A DNA stretch of 64,000 bases from CAVWDU01 sp963753815. GTDB taxonomy: Bacteria > Pseudomonadota > Gammaproteobacteria > Pseudomonadales > Halieaceae. Within the stretch, counting starts at the first letter, position 1. The number at the start of each line of letters is the position of its first letter. Below are positions 56,395 through 64,000 of this stretch, one piece after another. The notes under the pieces were generated by a model. It searched no databases. It was not told where the DNA came from and saw nothing but the letters and a program-made list of their open reading frames with translations. The stretch is from the NCBI GenBank assembly GCA_963753815.1, contig CAVWDU010000003.1, forward strand, positions 868,001 through 932,000, given 5' to 3'. A program made the translations under genes and the position numbers.

Positions 56395-57081
56395 TTACGA
56401 CCTCCTACGTTCCGGCCCGCGATAGCTCGCCCGCTTCACCAATGCACTGTAAAGCTGGGCGCGATCCATACCTGGATTCTCCAGCAACAGCCCGAGGGCA
56501 CAGCGTGTCACGTGGGCACAACCCACACTGGCACCAGCCACGCGGCCATCGCCACAACGCACGTGCCCGCCGAAATGCACCCGGCCCCCGCACGCTACTT
56601 CGTCAGTCCCGAGGAAAGAGATTTCGCCCACCTGGCAACGCGCATCCCCGGTCGCCCGCAGCACAAACGGATAGGCGGCGGGGTACACGGCGTCGCCCCG
56701 CGCGGGTGCAGCGGCAATCAGTGTTACGCCCGCTGAATCAGCACGCTCGCACGCCTCCCGCAGCACGGGGCGATCGGAGCGCAGACCGAAGCTCATGTTC
56801 ACGAGGGTGACACCGCCCTCCACCAGCCAGTCGAGTGCGGCGGCCACCTGCTGCGCGCTGCAAGTCAGTCGGTGAACAAACACCTGGGCGCTGTGCAACG
56901 GCAATTCCGGCTGCCTGGCAAGCAGGATGTCAGCCACCGCCCGCCCGTGGCCAAGCCGATCGCGTTGCGCTGGCCCGGGGCAGACCCGGTCGTCTTGCAA
57001 CACGAATGAACGACTGGCGACGGGCGCATGCCGCTGCGGATCGACACCGCTGTCGATCAGACCCAGAATGACATCGCTCAC
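56395..57081 (-). CDS. qhpE: Subtilisin-like leader peptidase of amine dehydrogenase maturation
   Basis: 228 residues from GTG 57081. The S8 triad is visible: Asp10 in ILGLIDSGVD, His45 in RLGHGRAVADIL, and Ser185 in RVAGASVGCAHVTR. It is shorter than secreted subtilisins and has no signal peptide or pro-domain, as expected for the cytoplasmic QhpE that cuts the leader from the cross-linked gamma subunit. It is the last of the minus-strand qhp genes, 67 bp after qhpF. Confidence 0.87.
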   Translation of the reverse strand: MSDVILGLIDSGVDPQRHAPVASRSFVLQDDRVCPGPAQRDRLGHGRAVADILLARQPELPLHSAQVFVHRLTCSAQQVAAALDWLVEGGVTLVNMSFGLRSDRPVLREACERADSAGVTLIAAAPARGDAVYPAAYPFVLRATGDARCQVGEISFLGTDEVACGGRVHFGGHVRCGDGRVAGASVGCAHVTRCALGLLLENPGMDRAQLYSALVKRASYRGPERRRS

Positions 57082-57148
57082 GCGCCTGCGCCCTCTGTGA
57101 CACGCTTCGGCAAGCTCGTCTGATTTCGCTGTCTCGCCACCACCCCCC

Positions 57149-58861
57149 TCAGGCACCCTCCGCGGCAGCGAGTCCCCGCAGACAGCGCAGCCGGCCACCG
57201 GCGAGTTGGAGCTGAATCTCACAGTCTGCCAGTACAGCGGGGCGGTGGCTGACCAGGAGGCGGGTGCGATCACCGAACAGCTCGTCGACGGTGGCGAGGA
57301 TGTCCCGCTCCAACGGTTCCTCCAGCGCCGACGTGGCCTCGTCCAGCAGCACCAGCGAGGGGTTCTGCAGCAATGCCCGGGCGATCGCCACCCGCTGCCG
57401 CTCGCCGCCGGAAAGCGACATGCCACGCTCACCGAGCGGCGTGTCCAGGCCGCGGGGCAGGCGCTGCACCAGGGATTGCAGGTGCACCCGCGCGACAGCG
57501 TCGCGCACCGCCGCCTCGCTGGCATCGGGGTGGCCGTAGCGGATGTTGTCCAGCAGGCTGGCGCGAAACAGCACCACATCCTGCTCCACCAGCGCGATGC
57601 TGCGGCGCCACTCGCCCAGGTCGAGGTCCCGCAAGTCACAGCCGTCCACCAGGATGCGGCCGGCGTCGGGGTCGTAGTGGCGCAGCAACAGGTCCAGCAC
57701 GGTGCTCTTGCCGCTACCGGAGGGGCTGCTGATACCCACACGGGCACCCGCGGGCAGGGTGACGCTGGCATCGGTGAGAATCTGCCCCTCGCTGTCAGGA
57801 TAGGTAAAGCTCACTGACTCGAAATCGATCTGTCCGCGGCGGGGTTGCGGCAGTGGGCGGCCGCCGCTCGCCGATACCGACGGCCGGGCGTCCATGAGCT
57901 GGCGCACCCGCTGCAGGCAGACCTGCACCCGGTGCAATGACATGTACAGCCCCAGCAGACCCTGCACCGGGCCTGTGGCCATGCCGAGATACGTTCCGAA
58001 GGCGATCAGCGACCCCAGCGCCATGTCGCCGCCGACCACCCAGTAGCCCCCTGTCAGCAGCACTACCGCGCGCGCCAGCGAGGTCAGGGTGGAGGGCACC
58101 GCCGAGGTGGCGAACTGGGTGAGTTGCAGTTGCAGCAGGTTGTCCAGGTAGTGGCGATTGAGTCCGCCCAGGCGTTTCGCCTCGCGGGCCTCCGCGGCGG
58201 CGCCCTGGATAAACTTCATCGCCGGCAACGTCTCCACCAGGAAGGCGCTGAGATCGGCGGAGCGCTCCCGCAGGGCCCGGGTGCGTCGCTGCACCCGCTC
58301 GCGCATGAACCGCAGGTACACCCACTGCAGGGGGATCACTGCCAGCAACACCAGGGTCAGGCGCGGACTCAACAGCAGCATGAAGCCCAATGTGCCCACC
58401 AGACCCAGCAGTGCACTGACCGCGGTGAAGAGGCTGTCGACAGCGAAGCGCTGGATCTCGGCGACGTCGCCGTCGAGGCGCGACATCACGTCGCCGGTGC
58501 GGTTACGGCTGTAAAACGCGGGGGAAAGCGTCTGCAGGTGGCGGTAGACGGTCTCGCGCAGGGCGAACAGGATCCGGCCCGACACCCGGGTGTAGTAGTA
58601 GCGGTTGACCCCGGAGGCGAGCGTGGCCAGCAGGCCCAGCCCGAACATCAACCCCACCAGGGTCACCACCCGGTTGTAGTCCCCGGGAATCAGGCCGTCA
58701 TCGATCAGCAGCTTGGTCAGGTAGGGCTGTACCAGCACCAGCGTGGAGGTGGCTACCGACAGCAGTAGCAATGCCAGCAGGGCCCCGCGCTGGGGCCGAA
58801 TGAAGCCAAACAGCCAGCCCAGACTGTCCCGATCGACGGCCGTCAGACGCCCCCGGGTCAC
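57149..58861 (-). CDS. qhpF: ABC transporter exporting the gamma subunit
   Basis: 570 residues from GTG 58861, sharing GTGA with the qhpB stop. Six membrane helices (residues about 20-310) form the exporter domain, and the ATPase has Walker A SSPSGSGKSTVLDLL, signature MSLSGGERQRVAIARALL and Walker B LVLLDEATSALEE. It is a full half-transporter of the MsbA-type fold. In the known system QhpF carries the modified gamma subunit to the periplasm. Position in the operon agrees. Confidence 0.92.
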   Translation of the reverse strand: MTRGRLTAVDRDSLGWLFGFIRPQRGALLALLLLSVATSTLVLVQPYLTKLLIDDGLIPGDYNRVVTLVGLMFGLGLLATLASGVNRYYYTRVSGRILFALRETVYRHLQTLSPAFYSRNRTGDVMSRLDGDVAEIQRFAVDSLFTAVSALLGLVGTLGFMLLLSPRLTLVLLAVIPLQWVYLRFMRERVQRRTRALRERSADLSAFLVETLPAMKFIQGAAAEAREAKRLGGLNRHYLDNLLQLQLTQFATSAVPSTLTSLARAVVLLTGGYWVVGGDMALGSLIAFGTYLGMATGPVQGLLGLYMSLHRVQVCLQRVRQLMDARPSVSASGGRPLPQPRRGQIDFESVSFTYPDSEGQILTDASVTLPAGARVGISSPSGSGKSTVLDLLLRHYDPDAGRILVDGCDLRDLDLGEWRRSIALVEQDVVLFRASLLDNIRYGHPDASEAAVRDAVARVHLQSLVQRLPRGLDTPLGERGMSLSGGERQRVAIARALLQNPSLVLLDEATSALEEPLERDILATVDELFGDRTRLLVSHRPAVLADCEIQLQLAGGRLRCLRGLAAAEGA

Positions 58862-60030
58862 AGGGCCCGGGCGAACACCCGGGTATTGGCCAGCGACATG
58901 TCTCCCCCCGGCAGCTCGATGTTGGCCAGCTTCTCCAGCGAGTCAGCGTCGTAAACGGCGATGTCGTTGAAGGTGCCGGCGAGATACAGCTCGCTCCCGT
59001 CGCGGGAGAAATTGACGCAGTAATAGCTGTGATCCAGGTCCACCGTCTGCAGTACCTTGCGCTCGGCCACGTCGAACTTTTTCAGCTGGGTGAGTGCGCC
59101 GTAGAACTGGTTCGGGTCCGAGGGTCGCGCCATACCGGAGAACAGCACCACTTCCAGCGGCCCGAAGATACGCGATTCCGCCTGGCCGGTCTGGAGATCG
59201 ACGCGCTCGTAGCCCCAGATGTACTCCGCCTCCTCCGGGTTCTGCGCGGCGCTTGGGTAGCGGGCGGCGGAATACATGCGCACCATCTCGTTGCTCACCC
59301 CGCCGATAGGCCACACGGTGAGGGAATCCCGCGGGCCCTCCAGCGGGTCGTCAACGCTCTGGCTGGCCAGGGCGATGCTCACCTCGCCGGTCTCGGGGTC
59401 CAGGGCGTGGATATCGCGCCCCCCCATGTATAGCGTGCCGTCCGCCCCGGTGGCCATGATGGTGACCTGGTTTGGCGCCGGGTAGGTTTTCAGCGGTTTG
59501 GCATCCAGGCCGGCGCCGGTGTCATACACCGCAATCCGGCTATCCTGGACCTCGTAGCGGTCGATCAGCAGCCGGGTGGGATTCTGGTGGCTGTAGAGAC
59601 GGCTGCCGTCGGGGCTGAGGGCGATGGAAGCTATGGATTTTACGCGCTCACCATCGCTGGACTGTTTCGCCGTGAAGGTGATCTGGCAATTGTCGAGGTT
59701 CACACCGTAGATATTCTCGAAGCGGTTGGTCAACGCGTAGGCGAGGCGGCCGTCGGCCGATACCGCCACCGTGCCCGGGCCGTAATCACCCGGAACCGCG
59801 CAGGTGCGCACCACCTTGCGCGCCCCCAGGTCGATGAGGTGCAGATTGTTTGGGCGATTCATCACCACCATGTAGTCGCGCCCGGTCGCCGGCGCCGCGT
59901 CGGCCGGGGACGGCTCGCCGCCCGGCTCCGCCTCGCGCTCGGCGGAGAAGGCGGAGAAACCCAAGAGAAGAGGGAGCGTCAGCGCGGAAAGTGCGGGCAA
60001 CCGCCAAACGTGTCGGAATCGATCGTGCAT
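58858..60030 (-). CDS. qhpB: Quinohemoprotein amine dehydrogenase beta subunit
   Basis: 390 residues from ATG 60030 (AGGTGG 6 bases upstream). A signal peptide (LPALSALTLPLLLGFSAFSA) leads to a seven-bladed propeller-like body with repeated units such as YMVVMNRPNNLHLIDLGARK and GELYLAGTFNDIAVYDADSL. In the crystal structures of the Paracoccus and Pseudomonas enzymes, the beta subunit is a propeller that supports the gamma subunit. The 4-base overlap with qhpF and 10-bp gap from qhpC show one transcript. Confidence 0.92.
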   Translation of the reverse strand: MHDRFRHVWRLPALSALTLPLLLGFSAFSAEREAEPGGEPSPADAAPATGRDYMVVMNRPNNLHLIDLGARKVVRTCAVPGDYGPGTVAVSADGRLAYALTNRFENIYGVNLDNCQITFTAKQSSDGERVKSIASIALSPDGSRLYSHQNPTRLLIDRYEVQDSRIAVYDTGAGLDAKPLKTYPAPNQVTIMATGADGTLYMGGRDIHALDPETGEVSIALASQSVDDPLEGPRDSLTVWPIGGVSNEMVRMYSAARYPSAAQNPEEAEYIWGYERVDLQTGQAESRIFGPLEVVLFSGMARPSDPNQFYGALTQLKKFDVAERKVLQTVDLDHSYYCVNFSRDGSELYLAGTFNDIAVYDADSLEKLANIELPGGDMSLANTRVFARAL

Positions 60031-60040
60031 GGTCACCACC

Positions 60041-60367
60041 TCAGTCCGCGTCTTCCGGGAACACCGAGTCCAGTTTGCGCCAGTCCTTGCCCGCCGAGGG
60101 CGCTTCGCCGTCCCACTGGGGATAGGTGACCATCACGTCAGGCACCTGTGCCGGCCACCAGCACGGGTCGGCACAGCCATAGAGGTCGGCCTCCATGGGC
60201 TGGCAGAGGCCAGCCACGCCGCCGAACATGTCCACTTCCCAGCCCGGGTCCGTGGTGGCGGTGCAACCGGCCACGCTCTGCATGGCCACTACTTCCTCCA
60301 GCTCGCCCTGGTCCGCGGCATCGGCGATGAGCCGCGCCTTCTGGTTGATCGGCTTGAGTTGTTTCAT
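60041..60367 (-). CDS. qhpC: Quinohemoprotein amine dehydrogenase gamma subunit precursor (CTQ-bearing)
   Basis: 108 residues: a leader of about 28 residues (MKQLKPINQKARLIADAADQ and onward), then the mature peptide. Relative to the Paracoccus mature numbering (offset 28), every modified residue is present: Cys35-Glu44 (Cys7-Glu16), Cys55-Asp61 (Cys27-Asp33), Cys69-Asp77 (Cys41-Asp49) thioethers, and Cys65 with Trp71 (Cys37-Trp43) for the cysteine tryptophylquinone cofactor. The core CADPCWWPAQVPD carries the last two sites. Its ATG overlaps the qhpD stop by 4 bases. The peptide is redox-active and holds the catalytic centre. Confidence 0.95.
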   Translation of the reverse strand: MKQLKPINQKARLIADAADQGELEEVVAMQSVAGCTATTDPGWEVDMFGGVAGLCQPMEADLYGCADPCWWPAQVPDVMVTYPQWDGEAPSAGKDWRKLDSVFPEDAD

Positions 60368-61797
60368 CGGTCGAGCCTCCTCGATGCGATATGGCGTTCG
60401 AAAAATTCGGGGTTGCCGGCAGCGATGCGGGCGTAAGCCTGCACGCCGAAATCCACCCAGTCCCGCATCAGATCACAGTAATGGTAGGCGGGGCGACCGG
60501 GGTCGTTGTAGCGCTGGTAACTCTCGTGGTAGCAACCGCCTGAGCAGAGGTTGCGGATGCGGCAGCTGTCGCAACCGGTATCGGTGCGATCCAGGCGCTT
60601 GCCCAGGAACGCGTCGAGGGCGGGGCGGTCCAGCCCCGTCTCCACGCTGCCGAACGTGGGCAGGTCGGAGCCGGTGAAGCGGTGACAGAGATTGACGCCC
60701 CCGTCCTTGTCCACCGCCACCATGGAATAACCCGCCCCGCAGGGCAGCGCCTTGCGGCTGCCCTCGTGCAGATCAGTGAGTAACTGGTGCAGGTTGGAAA
60801 AGCCGATATTGCGACCGGCCAGGGCCGCCTCGACGTAGCGCTCACCCAGGGCCTTCATGCCGTCGAACACGGCCTGCAGTTCGTCTTCGGGCAGGTTGAA
60901 GCTGTCCAGGTCGCCCGCGGTTACGGGGGCGAAGCCCACCTCGGCAAAGCCCAGTTCATTGAACAGGTGATCCCAGATCGTGTGCACATCGGTGGTGCCC
61001 CGGGTGAGGGTAACCCGGGCGCCCACCGGCCGGGAGCGGTAGCTCGAAAGCAACAGTCCCACCTTGCGTGCGACCGTCTCGTAGGTGCCCTGCCCACCCA
61101 CGGTGATGCGGTTGCGGTCGTGGATCGCCTTCGGGCCGTCGATACTCACGGCAATGCCCACCTTGTGGGCGTCCAGGTAGCGGATGGTTTTTTCGTTCAG
61201 CAGGGTCGCGTTGGTGGTGAGCGAGAACTCAACCCGCCGCTCAAGCTTGCCGAAGCGCGCCTCGGCGTAGTCGATCACCTGGCGGATCAGGGGCAGGTTG
61301 GACAGCGGCTCGCCACCGAAAAACACCAGGTTGTAGTGTGACTGGTCCGGGGACTGGCGCAGCAGCATCTCAATCGCGCCCACCGCTGTTTCCAGGTTCA
61401 TTTTCTCGCCCTGCGCGGGGGTGGCCAGGTCTTCCTTGTAGCAGTAGCTGCAGCTCAGGTTGCAGCCGGTGTTGACGTTCAGCACGACCGTATTGAGCGG
61501 CAGTTCGGACGGCACCGCCAAAGCCGTTGTCGCCCGCACCTCGCCCCGACTGACGATGTCCAGGCTCTCCAGGTCGCTGAGCACCTCGGCGACCACCTCG
61601 CGGCCAAGGCGCGGCCCAAGTTGCTCGCCCAGGCCCTCGCCGCTGAGGGGACCGGACCGGCGCAGGGTATCGATCACGGCCCGGGAGGCGTCGTTGGCCT
61701 CGAACAGTGCGCTGCTGGGGATGTGGAACAGCAGCGGCTGCGAATCCACCGAGACCTCGTGGAAGTTGTGTTCCCTGAGGGAAAAGGCACTACCCAT
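60364..61797 (-). CDS. qhpD: Radical SAM thioether cross-linking enzyme
   Basis: 477 residues from ATG 61797 (AAGGAG 6 bases upstream). The radical SAM cluster is Cys112, Cys116, Cys119 in NTGCNLSCSYCYKEDL, and a SPASM-type C-terminus has Cys-rich segments (ALPCGAGYSMVAVDKDGG, TGCDSCRIRNLCSGGCYHES, YHYCDLMRDW) for auxiliary FeS clusters. QhpD forms the Cys-Asp/Glu thioether bonds in the gamma subunit while the leader is attached. It stands between qhpA and qhpC. Confidence 0.94.
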   Translation of the reverse strand: MGSAFSLREHNFHEVSVDSQPLLFHIPSSALFEANDASRAVIDTLRRSGPLSGEGLGEQLGPRLGREVVAEVLSDLESLDIVSRGEVRATTALAVPSELPLNTVVLNVNTGCNLSCSYCYKEDLATPAQGEKMNLETAVGAIEMLLRQSPDQSHYNLVFFGGEPLSNLPLIRQVIDYAEARFGKLERRVEFSLTTNATLLNEKTIRYLDAHKVGIAVSIDGPKAIHDRNRITVGGQGTYETVARKVGLLLSSYRSRPVGARVTLTRGTTDVHTIWDHLFNELGFAEVGFAPVTAGDLDSFNLPEDELQAVFDGMKALGERYVEAALAGRNIGFSNLHQLLTDLHEGSRKALPCGAGYSMVAVDKDGGVNLCHRFTGSDLPTFGSVETGLDRPALDAFLGKRLDRTDTGCDSCRIRNLCSGGCYHESYQRYNDPGRPAYHYCDLMRDWVDFGVQAYARIAAGNPEFFERHIASRRLDR

Positions 61798-61814
61798 GTC
61801 GCTCTCCTTGGGCC

Positions 61815-63467
61815 CTAGCGTATCGGCGGGTTGTTCCAGCGCTGCACGGTCACGATCAACTGACCGTCGCCGGTCGGTGCATCCTCGCCTTCACCCAGAG
61901 TCGCCACCACCCGCAGGTTGCCCGCGTTGTTGGTCTGGTAGCGTCGCTCCGGGTTAGGGCCCGCCCCGGCCGGGGTGAAGACCCCGCGGTCGATGTCCAT
62001 AGTACCCGCAAACTGCACGTCACCGTCGCGTTCCGCCTGCGCATCGAAAGGCTGCACCGACCAGCGCGCCGCCACCGGGCCGATGCGCAGGTCGTCCGCC
62101 GTGCCCGCCTTGCCGTCGGCGCCGCGGGTGTAGGCCACAGCGTCGAACATGGCTTGCACCACCGGCTGGGAACCGCCGTCGCCGCCTACCCGGGCAATCG
62201 CGTAGGGCGGTTCCACGGCCAGTCGGTCGATTTCGCCGTGCACCACAAGTCCGTCGCCGATACTGGACCCGCCCACCGCGACATCGCGGGCGCCCTCGGT
62301 GGCATCCGCCGCCGCGGCTGCGCGCAGTACGATCTCGTCGGGCTCGCGGCTCAGCACCTCGACCACGCTGACCCCCTCGCCAAGATCGATATCTCCGGCC
62401 AGCGCGTTGCCCACCAACCGCAGCTGCGCCTCGCCACCCGCGGGTAGCGCCGCTGGTTGCACCGCCAGTAATCGTGGTTTACCGGTATCGCGCACCGCCC
62501 GCATGCGCAGTCCCCGCTCATTGTGATCCCGGTCGAACATGCGCCCGGTCAGTTCGCTGCCTTCGGGGCTGGCCGCCAGCACCTGACGGTACTTGCGTTC
62601 ACCCAGGGTCAGGCTGGCGCGCCACTCGTAGCCCGTGTACACGATAGCCGTGCCGGTGCCGGAGAGCGTCTCGCCATCGGTGAAGCTGCCCTCGAAGGCG
62701 AGAGTGTAGCGGTCCCCCGCGGCAGCCTCGGCGGTCATCAGGCCGCTGAATGCCCCCTGCCCCGGCATGTGGCCAAACACCCGCCAGCCACCGGCGAGGT
62801 CACTGGCAGGCCTTGCCTGCCACTGCCGCCAGGCGGCGCTGTCCAGCGGAAAATTCTGCGCCAGGTAGGGCACCATGTCGTTGAAGGCCTGACCACGCCA
62901 GTCCCGGTCGCGCCCCATCATCTGGTACTCGGTGGTGGGGAACTGGCCGAGGTGGAAGTGCACCAGGTGGCGCCACTCGTCCTCGCTGCGTCGCTGCAGG
63001 CCGACGCGCGCGCCGGTGTGGCAGCGGGCGCACATCGTGGCGAACTGGGGCGACGAGGATTCCTCGATCGTGTTCAACTCCCGCTCGAGAATGAAACGGT
63101 AGGGCGCGCTCTCAGCAGGCGCCAGTCCCTGGGTGTCTGACAGGTACTTCACCAGTGCCCGGGTGGCGGCGGCGGAGCCACCCCCGTTCGGGTCCACGAT
63201 CTGCGCCTTGTGTACAGACTCCATCCGCACCAGGGTCATCTGCCAGCCCTCCGGGGTCTTGCGCTGGTCGCCGATACGGGTCCAGTTGCCATCCCCGTCG
63301 ATTGCGTGGCAGCCGGCACAGCTCGCCTTCATGATCGCCTGCGGATCTGCGGCCGCGAGCGCTGGCGCGGTCACCGCGAGCAGGCCAAGCAGCAGCAAGG
63401 CGCTCCATCTTCCGGGCTCGTCGGTGCCCGACCTGGTGGTTACAAGGGCTCGCGTGTTAATCAGCAC
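61815..63467 (-). CDS. qhpA: Quinohemoprotein amine dehydrogenase alpha subunit
   Basis: 550 residues from GTG 63467. Signal peptide (ALLLLGLLAVTAPALAAA), then two heme c sites, Cys50-Ala-Gly-Cys53-His54 and Cys146-Ala-Arg-Cys149-His150, followed by beta-rich domains (RLLAVQPAALPAGGEAQLRL and more) as in the di-heme alpha subunit. Electrons pass from the CTQ in the gamma subunit through these hemes to a periplasmic acceptor. First of the qhp genes, 64 bp after the ligase stop and 17 bp before qhpD. Confidence 0.93.
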   Translation of the reverse strand: MLINTRALVTTRSGTDEPGRWSALLLLGLLAVTAPALAAADPQAIMKASCAGCHAIDGDGNWTRIGDQRKTPEGWQMTLVRMESVHKAQIVDPNGGGSAAATRALVKYLSDTQGLAPAESAPYRFILERELNTIEESSSPQFATMCARCHTGARVGLQRRSEDEWRHLVHFHLGQFPTTEYQMMGRDRDWRGQAFNDMVPYLAQNFPLDSAAWRQWQARPASDLAGGWRVFGHMPGQGAFSGLMTAEAAAGDRYTLAFEGSFTDGETLSGTGTAIVYTGYEWRASLTLGERKYRQVLAASPEGSELTGRMFDRDHNERGLRMRAVRDTGKPRLLAVQPAALPAGGEAQLRLVGNALAGDIDLGEGVSVVEVLSREPDEIVLRAAAAADATEGARDVAVGGSSIGDGLVVHGEIDRLAVEPPYAIARVGGDGGSQPVVQAMFDAVAYTRGADGKAGTADDLRIGPVAARWSVQPFDAQAERDGDVQFAGTMDIDRGVFTPAGAGPNPERRYQTNNAGNLRVVATLGEGEDAPTGDGQLIVTVQRWNNPPIR

Positions 63468-63531
63468 CTGTCATTCTCCCGGGCCGCTGGCGGCCTCCGC
63501 TCCTGTCCACTCCGGTTGTCGCCGCCGGACC

Positions 63532-64000
63532 TCACGAACCGTTTTCGTCTGTCCCGGACAGTTCCGCCTCCATCGCCTCGCGCATCAGGAACTTCTGCAT
63601 CTTGCCGGTAACCGTCATCGGGAAGTCCTCCACGAAACGCACGTAGCGTGGAATCTTGAAGTGGGTAATCTGGTCACTGCAGAAGTCCCGCACACCGGCC
63701 TCGTCGAGCTCGGCGCCCTCACGCAGCCGCACCCAGGCGCAGACCTGCTCGCCATAGCGTTCATCCCGAACCCCGAAGACCTGTACCTCCTGGATAGCCG
63801 GGTGTGTATAGAGAAACTCCTCCACCTCCCGCGGGTAGACATTCTCGCCACCGCGGATAATCATATCCTTGATGCGCCCGGTCACCTGGGTAAAACCTTC
63901 AGCATCCATCACCCCGATGTCGCCGGAATGCAGCCAGCCGTCGCCGTCGATCGTCTCCTTCGTGCGCTCGGCGTCGTCCCAGTAACCCTGCATGACCGCA
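63532..64000 (-). CDS. Acyl-CoA ligase, C-terminal part (cut by window end)
   Basis: About 156 residues visible; the gene begins outside the window. The end of an AMP-forming ligase is clear: DGWLHSGDIGVMDAEGFTQV, GRIKDMIIRGGENVYPREVE and the catalytic Lys segment FPMTVTGKMQKFLMRE. The sequence resembles medium/long-chain or aryl acyl-CoA ligases. It is on the same strand 64 bp before qhpA and may activate the acid produced after amine oxidation; that link is inferred from position only. Confidence 0.88.
   Translation of the reverse strand, partial: AVMQGYWDDAERTKETIDGDGWLHSGDIGVMDAEGFTQVTGRIKDMIIRGGENVYPREVEEFLYTHPAIQEVQVFGVRDERYGEQVCAWVRLREGAELDEAGVRDFCSDQITHFKIPRYVRFVEDFPMTVTGKMQKFLMREAMEAELSGTDENGS

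Overview
The window is GC-rich, densely packed bacterial chromosome. The gene content (two TonB-dependent receptors, a PA4780-type RIO kinase, a DUF3094 protein, a PA3496-like small protein, a HdfR-type LysR regulator, PsiE, and an NfeD/slipin pair) points to a marine-type gammaproteobacterium, most likely near Halieaceae/Cellvibrionales. That placement is inference from gene families only; there is no rRNA in the window.

Layout, left to right. 1-3.2 kb: end of a BatD-like protein, gcvT, a shikimate-kinase-like gene and a small PA3496-like gene. 3.2-11.5 kb: a tight minus-strand operon (glutamine-synthetase-family ligase, unknown membrane protein, mtnA, hdfR-like regulator), divergent from a PuuB-like FAD oxidase and a TonB receptor; this looks like an amine/polyamine or methylthio-compound locus. 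11.5-22 kb: small membrane protein, CPA1 antiporter, retropepsin-like protein, a repeat-rich intergenic stretch, thioesterase, YkgJ-type Cys-cluster protein, cardiolipin-synthase-like PLD, a second TonB receptor and a secreted two-repeat protein. 22-31.5 kb: a TetR/SDR divergent pair with an operator-like promoter, two unrelated MBL-fold proteins, a frameshifted renalase-like oxidase, an internally deleted M28 peptidase remnant, a CocE-type hydrolase and a RIO kinase. 31.5-40 kb: a heavily frameshifted acetoacetyl-CoA synthetase, an intact DUF885 peptidase and a separate DUF885 C-terminal remnant, a SugE-type exporter, an epoxide hydrolase, an outer-membrane-like protein and a frameshifted NTF2-like gene. 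40-50.7 kb: MarR regulator with palindromic operator, psiE, slipin/nfeD (nfeD frameshifted at a run of seven C), and a compact four-gene operon (Lon-family protease, UspA-like protein, carbamate kinase, CpgS-like GTPase) facing a thiolase. 50.9-54.9 kb: an unrecognised gene, a Dcu-type transporter, a lipoprotein, tRNA-Pro(CGG) and a DUF3094 protein.

54.9-63.5 kb holds the clearest functional system: a complete structural and maturation cluster for quinohemoprotein amine dehydrogenase (qhpA, qhpD, qhpC, qhpB, qhpF, qhpE on the minus strand, qhpG convergent). The small gamma subunit keeps every residue known to form the cysteine tryptophylquinone cofactor and the three Cys-Asp/Glu thioethers, behind a leader of about 28 residues. 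The system is already described in Paracoccus and Pseudomonas. QhpD makes the cross-links, QhpG and QhpE complete tryptophan oxidation and leader removal, QhpF exports the peptide, and QhpA/B/C assemble in the periplasm to oxidise primary amines. An acyl-CoA ligase runs off the right edge just upstream.

A recurring feature is broken genes. At least five loci carry single-base frame changes, one of them about eleven in 2 kb, and two more are truncated. The single-base cases could be genuine decay or consensus errors; the truncations cannot be explained by base-calling.
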